A DNA stretch of 64,000 nucleotides from Gammaproteobacteria bacterium (lineage in GTDB: Bacteria > Pseudomonadota > Gammaproteobacteria > DSM-16500). The translations under genes and the position numbers were made by a program. Positions 36,100-44,185 of the stretch are shown one piece after another. The stretch's first letter is position 1. Each line of letters begins with the position of its first letter. The DNA lies in NCBI GenBank assembly GCA_021324335.1, contig JAJPJH010000097.1, forward strand, positions 1 through 64,000, read 5' to 3'. A model generated the notes under the pieces. That model was given only the letters and a program-made list of their open reading frames with translations. It did no database searches and was not told where the DNA came from.

Positions 36100-37122
36100 A
36101 TGAAATTAAGCGACTTTCACTTTGATCTTCCTATCGAGCTTATTGCTCGCTATCCGCTCGCTCAACGGAGCGCCAGCCGCTTGTTGTGTTTAGATAGATG
36201 GGGCTCGATTGTTCATCGGCGCTTCTATGACATTCTGGATCTTATTGAACCTGGTGATTTGCTCGTTTTTAATGATACGAAAGTCATTCCCGCTAGATTG
36301 TTTGGTCAAAAAGCAACAGGCGGACAGGTGGAAGTGCTAGTAGAGCGGATTCTGGATGATCAACGCATGCTCGCGCAAGTGCGTGTGAGTAAACCGCCAC
36401 GTATCGGCGAGCAATTGTTATTGCCGCCGAATGTTTACCTCGAAATCATCAATCGCCATAATCAATTCTACGAATTGCGCTACCCGCATACAGATCGCAC
36501 CATGCTTGAATTAGTCGAAAGCATGGGCCAAATTCCGCTTCCTCCTTACATGCGACGTATGCCGGAGGAAAGTGATTATGAGCGTTATCAAACGGTGTAT
36601 GCTGCTCAAAAAGGTTCTGTTGCGGCCCCTACTGCAGGCCTGCATTTTGATAATGAATTATTACAAAAACTTTCTAATAAAAATGTTTCAATGGCTTATT
36701 TAACTTTACATATCGGTGCTGGGACGTTTGCGCCTATCCGTGTCGAGGACATTCGCGAACACAAAATGCATGCTGAGTATTTGGAAATATCGCCTGAATT
36801 GTGTGAAAAAATAAACGCCACCAAAGCCAGTGGCAAACGTGTTATCGCTGTTGGCACGACCAGTTTGCGGGCCTTAGAAACTGCAAGCCAAAGCGGCACC
36901 ATCGAGCCTTATCACGGCGAAACCAATATTTTTATTTATCCCGGCTATCACTTCCAGTGTGTGGATGCGCTTATCACCAACTTACACTTACCCTGTTCTA
37001 CCTTGCTAATATTAGTATGTGCTTTCGGTGGCTATGGTCATATTATGCGCGCCTATCGAGAAGCTGTCCTTCAATCTTATCGTTTTTACAGTTACGGCGA
37101 TGCGATGTGGATTAGTGCTTAA
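36100..37122 (+). CDS. queA: tRNA preQ1(34) S-adenosylmethionine ribosyltransferase-isomerase
   Basis: The product is 340 aa, full family length. QueA transfers and isomerises the ribosyl group of S-adenosylmethionine onto preQ1 in tRNA, making epoxyqueuosine. FHFDLPIELIARYPLAQRSASRLL, NDTKVIPARLFGQKATGG, PLPPYMRR, AAPTAGLHFD, LHIGAGTFAPIRVEDIREHKMHAEY and TSLRALETAS are all present. The usual downstream partner tgt, which supplies the preQ1-tRNA substrate, is absent here; yajC starts 50 bp on. Confidence 0.97.
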   Translation: MKLSDFHFDLPIELIARYPLAQRSASRLLCLDRWGSIVHRRFYDILDLIEPGDLLVFNDTKVIPARLFGQKATGGQVEVLVERILDDQRMLAQVRVSKPPRIGEQLLLPPNVYLEIINRHNQFYELRYPHTDRTMLELVESMGQIPLPPYMRRMPEESDYERYQTVYAAQKGSVAAPTAGLHFDNELLQKLSNKNVSMAYLTLHIGAGTFAPIRVEDIREHKMHAEYLEISPELCEKINATKASGKRVIAVGTTSLRALETASQSGTIEPYHGETNIFIYPGYHFQCVDALITNLHLPCSTLLILVCAFGGYGHIMRAYREAVLQSYRFYSYGDAMWISA

Positions 37123-37172
37123 TTAGCGCTTATAATCGATGCATTTTCTTATATCTCAAAAGGTAGTATCCC

Positions 37173-37529
37173 ATGATGGATCAATTCTTGAGTGTTTTTA
37201 TTTCAAGCGCGTATGCGGCTGACATGTCAGGCGCACCTGCTTCCCAAGGCGGCGGCATTTCTTTTATCGTCATGTTTGTTATTTTTTTCGTCTTCATTTA
37301 TTTTGCTGTTTGGCGTCCTCAAAATAAACGGGCCAAAGAACAGCAAATGATGCTGAATTCGCTAGAAAAAGGGGACGAAGTCGTCACAGCGGGTGGTATA
37401 GTAGGTCGGATTAGTAAAATGATGGATAAGTATATTTTGTTGTCAGTGGCGAATAATGTGGAAATAGTAATACAAAAGTCATCTGTCGCCGGCGTGTTGC
37501 CAAAGGGAACATTGAAATCACTTGAATAA
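37173..37529 (+). CDS. yajC: Sec translocase accessory protein YajC
   Basis: The product is 118 aa. One membrane helix (about residues 27-47: GISFIVMFVIFFVFIYFAVW) is followed by RPQNKRAKEQQMMLNSLEKGDEVVTAGGIVGRI, the YajC signature. The N-terminus (FISSAYAADMSGAPAS) is typical of the family. YajC binds SecDF in the inner membrane. Two adjacent ATG codons are possible starts; the first has AAGG at better spacing. Confidence 0.95.
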   Translation: MMDQFLSVFISSAYAADMSGAPASQGGGISFIVMFVIFFVFIYFAVWRPQNKRAKEQQMMLNSLEKGDEVVTAGGIVGRISKMMDKYILLSVANNVEIVIQKSSVAGVLPKGTLKSLE

Positions 37530-37551
37530 CTGAACGAGGATGTAATCGCTC

Positions 37552-39423
37552 ATGGCAGCTTCAATCAATCGCTATCCATTCTGGAAATATCTTTTAATTT
37601 TAGTAGTGGTGATAGGTTCTTTTCTATATGCCGCACCGAATTTGTATGGGGATGACCCCGCGGTCCAGATTCAAGGTGCGAATGCGACTGTGGTGGATGA
37701 TCAAACGGTTAATACGGTGAAAAACGTATTGCAAAAAGCGGGCATTACGTACAAAGCAGACTCTTTCCAAAATCAAACCGCGCTATTCCGTTTTTATTCG
37801 ACAGATGATCAGCTCAAAGCGAAGGAACGCATTCAGCAAGCTTTGGGCGAAAATTACTTGGTTGCCTTAAATCTCGCTTCTGCTATGCCGACTTGGTTGA
37901 AATCTATTGGTGCAATGCCAATGCGATTGGGCTTGGATTTGCGTGGCGGTGTGCATTTCCTGCTGCAAGTAGATGTAAATTCTGTCCTTCAGCAGCGTAT
38001 AGATGGCGATGTACGGGGCATCGGGCAAGCGTTGCGGGATGAACGGATTCGTTATTCCGGGATTAATCGCCAGCCAAATAATGAAATCGTCCTGCAATTT
38101 CCTACGCAAGATGCACGTGATGCAGCCTATGATTTTGTTAGTCATCGCTATAATGAATTTACTTGGAATAAACAAACGCAAGGTGAGGAATTCATTTTGC
38201 AAGGTGTTTTATCGCCTCCCGCTGTTTTTCAAGCTAAGCAAGATACCTTAGATCAAGAAATGAATACGCTGCGTAACCGCGTGAATGAACTAGGGGTGTC
38301 TGAAGCAACAGTGCAGCAGCAGGGTGAAGATCGGATTGCCGTGGATTTGCCAGGTATTCAAGATACGGCGCAAGCAAAGAATATTATTGGCAAAACAGCG
38401 ACTTTAGAATTCCATATGGTCGATGTAGACCATAATGCTTCTGCAGTGACGCAAGAAGGTGTTGCTCCGCCGGATACGCGGCTTTATACCTGGCAAGGGC
38501 AGCCGATTTTATTAAAGAACCAAGTTGTGTTGCGTGGTTCCTCGATTGTGGCAGCGACATCCGGTTTTGGTGAAGATGGTCGGGCGAATGTGCAAGTGCG
38601 GTTAGGTGGGACAGGGGATAGCTTGTTTACGAAGATAACAGCAGAAAGCATTGGTAAACCGATGGCTGTTGTGTTTGTGGAAGTGAAATCCACGCCAAAA
38701 ACTGAAAATGGTAAAACAGTTATCACCTATCAAACCGAGCGTCGCATCATTAGTGTTGCTACCATTCAAAGTGCGTTAGGAAATAATTTCCAAATTACGG
38801 GGTTAAGTGGGCAAAATGAAGCGCGCACACTTGCCTTACTGTTGCGTGCCGGGGCGTTGCCTGCAACAGTCACTTTCCTCGAAGAGCGTCAAATAGGTCC
38901 TACCTTAGGCCAGCAAAATATCAACAAAGGTATTTTGTCAGTAGAAGTTGGCATGGCATTGGTGGTGATTTTCATGGCGGTTTATTACGGTGTCATGGGC
39001 ATACTGGCTGATATCGCGCTTGCCATGAACTTGGTTTTAATTGTGGCTGCTTTGTCTTTGTTGGGTGCCACGCTGACTCTGCCGGGTATCGCGGGTATCG
39101 TCCTCACTGTTGGCTTGGCGGTCGATGCAAATGTTTTAATTTTCGAACGTATTCGCGAGGAACTCCGACGTGGCTTGGGTGTTCAAGCAAGTATTCATGC
39201 TGGTTACGATCGTGCTTTTGTGACGATTCTGGATGCTAACATTACCACCTTGATTGTGATGATGATTCTTTTCAGCTTGGGGTCCGGGGTGGTAAAAGGG
39301 TTAGCGATTACGGTGACGGTAGGTGTGATTACGTCGATGTTTACTGCCATTATGGGAACTCGTGCGCTAGTAAATTTAATTTATGGCCGACGTTCACTCA
39401 AACATATTTCAATTGGGATCTGA
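37552..39423 (+). CDS. secD: Protein translocase subunit SecD
   Basis: The product is 623 aa. SecD works with SecF to use the proton gradient for late steps of protein export. An N-terminal membrane helix precedes MRLGLDLRGGVHFLLQVDV (D1), a large periplasmic domain follows, and the C-terminal RND-like membrane domain has EERQIGPTLGQQNI, GIAGIVLTVGLAVDANVLIFERIREELRRG (with the conserved Asp) and the final helices. It ends 4 bp before secF. Confidence 0.97.
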   Translation: MAASINRYPFWKYLLILVVVIGSFLYAAPNLYGDDPAVQIQGANATVVDDQTVNTVKNVLQKAGITYKADSFQNQTALFRFYSTDDQLKAKERIQQALGENYLVALNLASAMPTWLKSIGAMPMRLGLDLRGGVHFLLQVDVNSVLQQRIDGDVRGIGQALRDERIRYSGINRQPNNEIVLQFPTQDARDAAYDFVSHRYNEFTWNKQTQGEEFILQGVLSPPAVFQAKQDTLDQEMNTLRNRVNELGVSEATVQQQGEDRIAVDLPGIQDTAQAKNIIGKTATLEFHMVDVDHNASAVTQEGVAPPDTRLYTWQGQPILLKNQVVLRGSSIVAATSGFGEDGRANVQVRLGGTGDSLFTKITAESIGKPMAVVFVEVKSTPKTENGKTVITYQTERRIISVATIQSALGNNFQITGLSGQNEARTLALLLRAGALPATVTFLEERQIGPTLGQQNINKGILSVEVGMALVVIFMAVYYGVMGILADIALAMNLVLIVAALSLLGATLTLPGIAGIVLTVGLAVDANVLIFERIREELRRGLGVQASIHAGYDRAFVTILDANITTLIVMMILFSLGSGVVKGLAITVTVGVITSMFTAIMGTRALVNLIYGRRSLKHISIGI

Positions 39424-39427
39424 GACA

Positions 39428-40363
39428 ATGGAATTTTTTAAAACTAACACCACTATTAATTTTATGGCCCAGCGTAAATGGGCTGCTATTTGTTCAATTG
39501 TGCTCTTTTTATTTTCCATTGGAGCATTGGCAGTTCATGGGCTTAATTGGGGTTTGGATTTTACAGGTGGCACGCAAATCCAACTGAGCTTTCCGACTGC
39601 AGCGGATTTAAACCAAGTTCGTTCTAATTTAGAAGCAAGTGGGTTTCCCGAAGCAGTGGTGATTAGTTATGGTACGTCCAAAGATGTGCTGGTAACGTTG
39701 GTGCCTAAAGATAAAAAGGCAGATGCGTTGAGTAATCAGGCGCAGGCAGCGATTGTGGAGCAAGTAAAGCAAGCATTACCTTCTGCCACGGTGGAACAAG
39801 TCAATTATATTGGACCCTCAGTAGGGAAAGAAATGACAACCAAAAGTATTTACGCCATTTTGCTCGCTTTGCTAGGCACGATGGTGTATATCGCTTTCCG
39901 GTTTGATATGCGATTTGCGATTGGTTCAACAGTGGCGCTTATTCATGACCCGATCATCATTTTGGGTATTTTTTCGTTTTGGAATATTGAATTTAATCTT
40001 ATTACGTTGGCAGCAGTCCTGACGGTGATTGGTTATTCATTGAATGATACGATCGTTATTTTTGATCGCGTTCGCGAAAATTTCCGTAAAATGCGTAAAG
40101 CGATAGCACTAGAAGTGATGAATCAATCTATTAATCAAACCTTGTCCCGAACGATTATGACGTCAGCTTTAACGTTGACCGTGGTGTTAGCGCTGTTTTT
40201 CTTAGCAGGCGCGCTATTGCATGGATTTGCGTTGGCGTTGATTATTGGGATTATTGTGGGGACGTATTCATCGATTTATGTGGCGGGGTCGTTGACGTTG
40301 GCATTAGGGTTGAGCCGTCAGCATTTGGTGCCGCAATTGAAGGAAGTGGATGCTAGGCCGTAG
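39428..40363 (+). CDS. secF: Protein translocase subunit SecF
   Basis: The product is 311 aa from ATG 39428, just after the secD stop. GLNWGLDFTGGTQIQLSF (D1-like signature), GPSVGKEMTTKSIYAILLALLGTMVYIAFRFDMRFAIG and VIGYSLNDTIVIFDRVRENFRKM (conserved Asp) define SecF. The gene ends the queA-yajC-secD-secF run; no strong terminator is visible in the 97 bp before the convergent antitoxin gene. Confidence 0.97.
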   Translation: MEFFKTNTTINFMAQRKWAAICSIVLFLFSIGALAVHGLNWGLDFTGGTQIQLSFPTAADLNQVRSNLEASGFPEAVVISYGTSKDVLVTLVPKDKKADALSNQAQAAIVEQVKQALPSATVEQVNYIGPSVGKEMTTKSIYAILLALLGTMVYIAFRFDMRFAIGSTVALIHDPIIILGIFSFWNIEFNLITLAAVLTVIGYSLNDTIVIFDRVRENFRKMRKAIALEVMNQSINQTLSRTIMTSALTLTVVLALFFLAGALLHGFALALIIGIIVGTYSSIYVAGSLTLALGLSRQHLVPQLKEVDARP

Positions 40364-40460
40364 GGGATAATAAATTAAATAGATAGAATCCTGTCTCTGT
40401 AATCTGGACAAGCTTGATTGAACCAAGTGCGATGGCTATTACGATTTCGCCAAGACAAAA

Positions 40461-40775
40461 TTAAGCAGCTTTAGGTTCAAGATGAACAACCTTTTTTATT
40501 CCAGATTTTCTTAACATGTCATTTAAAAATATTTCAATAAAGGCTTCGTATGGATAACCTAAGGCGCGAGCAATTTTAATAGCCATCTCCAAACTAATAT
40601 TAGCTTTGTCTTTTTCAATTGCATTAATAAATTGACGAGACACATGCATACGTTTAGCAAGTTCAGTTTGAGATATTTCATCACATTCTCGGATATCTCT
40701 AATAAATTCACCAAAAGAGGATTTAAGAACATCTTTAAGCGATTTTCGTGCAGATAAAGTTTTCTTAGTAGTCAT
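40461..40775 (-). CDS. XRE-family antitoxin (HigA-like)
   Basis: The product is 104 aa. The central helix-turn-helix ISQTELAKRMHVSRQFINAIEKDKANISLEMAIKIARALG (about residues 34-73) is of the XRE/HigA type. Its start overlaps the toxin stop by 11 bp, and the toxin gene comes first, the order seen in higBA modules. As the DNA-binding partner it is expected to repress the operon; a palindrome over the -35 element upstream of the toxin is a candidate site. Confidence 0.88.
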   Translation of the reverse strand: MTTKKTLSARKSLKDVLKSSFGEFIRDIRECDEISQTELAKRMHVSRQFINAIEKDKANISLEMAIKIARALGYPYEAFIEIFLNDMLRKSGIKKVVHLEPKAA

Positions 40776-41043
40776 GTGGTGTTACCTCTTCGATAAGTAC
40801 AAATTCAATCTTTTTATTGATAATTTTATAAATGGCTCTCCATTGCTTGTTCAAACGTATAGAACGCTGGCCTTGCCTATCACCTTTTAAGGGTTCATCA
40901 TGATATCCAGGTATTTTTCTTACCTCGTTAAGTCCTCTTTCTTCAACCGCTGCCACCCAAGTAAAAAGTTTTTTCTTGATTGGTAAAGGGATTTTGTGAA
41001 AACTCTTCTTAACGTTAATACCAATTTCTACAACCTGGATCAC
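40765..41043 (-). CDS. HigB-like RelE-superfamily toxin
   Basis: The product is 92 aa. The HigB/RelE pattern is clear in GYHDEPLKGDRQGQRSIRLNKQWRAIYKI followed by EFVLIEEVTPHDY; the closing EVTPHDY is characteristic of this subfamily. Members are ribosome-dependent mRNA interferases. It is the first gene of the pair, 24 bp after a strong promoter, and overlaps its antitoxin by 11 bp. Confidence 0.9.
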   Translation of the reverse strand: MIQVVEIGINVKKSFHKIPLPIKKKLFTWVAAVEERGLNEVRKIPGYHDEPLKGDRQGQRSIRLNKQWRAIYKIINKKIEFVLIEEVTPHDY

Positions 41044-41066
41044 ATCAATCCCCTACTTTTTATTTA

Positions 41067-41109
41067 ATTCTAGAATATGAATCTCCATTTGTCAATAATA
41101 TTTATTGAC
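41067..41109 (-). promoter_or_regulatory. Promoter and operator of the HigBA-like module
   Basis: On the minus strand TTGACA (41095-41090) and TAGAAT (41072-41067) are 17 bp apart, a near-consensus sigma-70 promoter. GTCAATAA and TTATTGAC form a perfect 8-bp inverted repeat with a 3-nt centre (41091-41109) that covers the -35 element. ATTCTAGAAT (41067-41076) is a second palindrome over the -10. Both are good sites for autorepression by the XRE antitoxin. Confidence 0.8.
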
Positions 41110-41198
41110 TAACAGGATTTCGAAGAAGAGGGTTGTCGATCTAAAAAATTTTTCAATTTCTTGATTGCTTCAACTGGAAGAAAATCAAAAGGTTATAA

Positions 41199-42953
41199 TT
41201 AATTAGGTCCGTGGTTTTGTCTATTCGCTTGGTGATCAATTATCTCGGCATTATTTTGTTGATTTGGCGTACCTTGAAACGTTAAATAATTAGACTGTGA
41301 TAATCTTTGCAATGCTGTTAGTTGTGGAGGAGATATATTTATCCCTGAGGAGATCATTAGTTGGCACATTTGGGCCAAACATAATTTTAATGTCATTGAT
41401 TCTTCTTCTTGTGCGATTAATCTAGCTTTTAATTCTCTAGTTTGTTCTTCTAAAGCCATTGTGTGTTGCTTCAACTCTTTCACTTCATCTGTCAAATCAA
41501 TCACTGATCCACTTAATTTAATTAAAACACGCGCATTCTTTCGCCCTTGCCTAGCATTGTAAATACTTTGTTGCCGGTCAAGTTCTTTTCTCTCGTACTC
41601 AATGCCGGTGAGATCTATTTTGCGTTCCGTGGTAATTCTTTGCCTTATGTTTATAGGTAACATCGGTGTGCTATATAATGCAAGAGCGTGAATAGCTTTA
41701 TCAAATTGCACATCTTTATTTGCCAACAAAATATCCAAAGCGGTTTGGTTTTTGGTGTTTAGCGCATTTGGGTTCAAAAAAGATGTAAGATCAACTCCTT
41801 GAGAGTTAACATAGTAAATGGCTTCGAGTAGGGTAATGAATATAGTAGGGGTTTGTTTAGCTGCCCAATGTAAGATAGTATCTTTTTTGCTATTATTATC
41901 AGGATTATCCTTATCCAACATCCCCAAAACTTGCGGACGTATTTGCAAAAAATAAGCAATAACTTGACGATTCACTTTGGGATCTAATAACATTTCCTTT
42001 AGCTTGACTAACGGGTCAGCCATATGCAAAGCATCCAGCATCTTAGCTATACAAAGATATTGATATAATCCAAGGTATTTAGATAATTTTCCATTTTCTC
42101 TGCCCTCAGCTTTTTCTCTGGCCTCAGCTTTTGCCACCATGGCATCAGACACTTGTTTATAATGATCGAGCATCGTGGCAATGTAATTAAAATCACCTTT
42201 CTCAATAACCTCGAGCATATGTGTTTCTTTTAATTTCGCTTGATTTCCGAGTAATGAGTTTATGGCACCTATTGCGCGGGTGGCAACAGCACAATCAAGC
42301 GGGGTTTTTCTCCAGCTATTAACATTATTATTCACCTCATTTGGATCACATTCGATGTATTTATTAATCCTTGTAATATCATCTACCATTGCTGCGATAT
42401 GAATATCAGCGAGTAATCGGCACTGATCAGGCGAGGCATTTGAATGTTTCTTGATTCCTGTATCAAAACCTTGTTGTCCTGGATACTTTGTTAATAGTGT
42501 TTCGAGCATGGAGAAATGTCCCCAAGCGTTAGTCTTTTTATCCCAGTATGAATAAAAATTATAATTGAAATATCCATTAACAGGGTCAATGCAGTGTACA
42601 AAAAACTGACCAGTTACTGGCTGCACATATTTGCTTTCCGACGTATTATTAAAATAAGCTACGCAATCCTGACCAGTTTCCTTAAGATAATGATGCTGAG
42701 ACATTGCTAATGCTTCGGCGATATTTTTAGAAATGAAAGTAAAGACAGTAGGATGAGGTGTTCGTGCTGCTAGCAATGCGCTAATTCTCCTTTTATCTTG
42801 TTCCCCAACAGCTGGAATGGATGAAACAAGTTCATTAGAGGTTTCCAAGGTGGTTTTTAGCGTATTCATTTCTGATTGTACTCTTCTCATACCCTCTAAA
42901 AGGTTTTCATGAGTTAATGAGGTTAATTGTTCAATTATTTCTTGTTCTGTCAT
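41199..42953 (-). CDS. Ankyrin-repeat and coiled-coil protein; effector candidate
   Basis: The product is 584 aa. Ankyrin-type units are visible in the middle: LLADIHIAAMVDDITRINKYIECDPNEVN and WRKTPLDCAVATRAIGAINSLLGNQAKL (about residues 178-245), then DTILHWAAKQTPTIFITLLEAI and ALNTKNQTALDILLANKD (about 365-420). A C-terminal coiled coil (VKELKQHTMALEEQTRELKARLIAQEEES) follows near residues 495-525. No signal peptide is present. In Legionellales such proteins are often type IV secretion effectors, but translocation is not shown here. It starts 20 bp after the split reading frame upstream, with AAAGG as ribosome binding site, so the two are probably co-transcribed. Confidence 0.75.
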   Translation of the reverse strand: MTEQEIIEQLTSLTHENLLEGMRRVQSEMNTLKTTLETSNELVSSIPAVGEQDKRRISALLAARTPHPTVFTFISKNIAEALAMSQHHYLKETGQDCVAYFNNTSESKYVQPVTGQFFVHCIDPVNGYFNYNFYSYWDKKTNAWGHFSMLETLLTKYPGQQGFDTGIKKHSNASPDQCRLLADIHIAAMVDDITRINKYIECDPNEVNNNVNSWRKTPLDCAVATRAIGAINSLLGNQAKLKETHMLEVIEKGDFNYIATMLDHYKQVSDAMVAKAEAREKAEGRENGKLSKYLGLYQYLCIAKMLDALHMADPLVKLKEMLLDPKVNRQVIAYFLQIRPQVLGMLDKDNPDNNSKKDTILHWAAKQTPTIFITLLEAIYYVNSQGVDLTSFLNPNALNTKNQTALDILLANKDVQFDKAIHALALYSTPMLPINIRQRITTERKIDLTGIEYERKELDRQQSIYNARQGRKNARVLIKLSGSVIDLTDEVKELKQHTMALEEQTRELKARLIAQEEESMTLKLCLAQMCQLMISSGINISPPQLTALQRLSQSNYLTFQGTPNQQNNAEIIDHQANRQNHGPN

Positions 42954-42973
42954 AAATTACCTTTATGTTGTTA

Positions 42974-44065
42974 TTAGAATTTACGGGTTGGCAAACTGAA
43001 TCCATCGGGGCTATATTCATATTTGGTATAAAGATCAAATTTCTTGGCCCGTTGATTATTACTCTCATGCGATTCTCCATCATCTTTAGATGATAGGGAG
43101 GGAGGTTCAGAAATATAATTGGATAAACCCCACAATTCGTTCATACTAAGCAAGGAAACACGACCTGAGTAGAATCGAGGGGGCCCGCTTCTAGACGATT
43201 GACTGTAGTGTTGCCGATCAAGATTTGCTGAAGTAAGTGCTTCTGCTTGGCGTATGGTGTTTCTAAGTTGCCCAATATTTTCCCTGGCTTCACCTGCAAT
43301 CCTTCTTAAGTTTTCATTTGAATTTGCTAAATGATGCGTGTTGGAACTATTTGTACGGGCAATTGAGTTTGTAAATAAATTAAATGGCGTCTGGCTTGTG
43401 ACATTTTCTCGATTGGTTACATTCCTCACATTTAAAGTGTTTACGGATGGTTGTTCGAATAATGAGAATGGCGATTGGTTAGATCGCGGCTGTTCATTGT
43501 TATTGCGCCGCCAATGTACACATGCATGATCACCATCCGTTGTTCTTACAGTTCTTACGCAAGTCCATAGCGGTGTTCCTACTTCATGTTGAGCAGACTG
43601 CGGTGGAGTATTCGATTGATGCGTTGTGTTGATTGGATTTGAGAAATAGTTGTTATTTTCATTAGAGAATGTACGGCGTTCATCAGGTACCTGTCGGAGA
43701 GTGCTTCTTGATAATGTAGAAGATTCTTCAACGCTGCTGGCACTCGATGTGGCATTCTGATTCTGGTTCTTGCTCTTGCTCGGCTGTTGAGGAGGATTCC
43801 AAATAGAAGTTGCAACATTCCTAATCCTATCTGTGGCACCTGTTATCCCCTGATCCACCTGAGTCAATATATTAGCCAACGTTTCCGAAGCGAGCGCCCA
43901 TTCCCTCATATTTAATCCTTCAAATTGCATGGCGGGGTGAGGAGATGGTTGCTCAAGAATCCATTGCGCTCCTGTGCGCAGAGGAGAGGGCAGGGTTGCA
44001 GCGGCTTTTCTTACAACCAAAAACATCCTGCCATAAAAATTAAATGCCAGAAGCGTTGTAAGCAA
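42974..44065 (-). CDS. Ser/Asn-rich protein; downstream part of a TGA-split frame
   Basis: The longest frame after the TGA at 44183-44185 could be initiated at TTG 44065 (363 aa), but the frame is open right back to that TGA, adding 39 codons (QVGREIANIDNAHAAD at the junction). AAGGAGG lies 12 nt before the TTG, rather far. A hydrophobic stretch (LLTTLLAFNFYGRMFLVV) is at the start, followed by a long low-complexity region rich in Ser, Asn, Gln, Thr and Arg. I recognise no domain. It is either the C-terminal half of a 922-codon protein or a separately initiated product. Confidence 0.5.
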   Translation of the reverse strand: MLTTLLAFNFYGRMFLVVRKAAATLPSPLRTGAQWILEQPSPHPAMQFEGLNMREWALASETLANILTQVDQGITGATDRIRNVATSIWNPPQQPSKSKNQNQNATSSASSVEESSTLSRSTLRQVPDERRTFSNENNNYFSNPINTTHQSNTPPQSAQHEVGTPLWTCVRTVRTTDGDHACVHWRRNNNEQPRSNQSPFSLFEQPSVNTLNVRNVTNRENVTSQTPFNLFTNSIARTNSSNTHHLANSNENLRRIAGEARENIGQLRNTIRQAEALTSANLDRQHYSQSSRSGPPRFYSGRVSLLSMNELWGLSNYISEPPSLSSKDDGESHESNNQRAKKFDLYTKYEYSPDGFSLPTRKF

Positions 44066-44182
44066 TAAATCCCCGATACCTCCTTCATTAGTGGAGTGAT
44101 GAGTGCTTGCAGATAAACCGCTATCTGACCCATTATCTGCTGCATGGGCATTGTCAATGTTAGCTATTTCCCGCCCAACCTG

Positions 44183-44185
44183 TCA
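44183..44185 (-). other. Single in-frame TGA dividing a 922-codon reading frame
   Basis: The frame that starts at 45745 ends here in GEGL-TGA-QVGR and stays open in the same frame to 42974. Codon by codon there is no other stop between the TGA and the TTG at 44065. The context is TTA TGA CAG. A nonsense mutation, a sequence error, or programmed readthrough would all fit. The three bases lie inside otherwise protein-like sequence on both sides. Confidence 0.8.

Noticed and set aside
44183-44185. Selenocysteine insertion at the in-frame TGA
   Set aside because: The codon follows Gly-Leu in a low-complexity tail, not a redox motif, and I see no convincing stem-loop directly downstream; nonsense mutation or readthrough is simpler.
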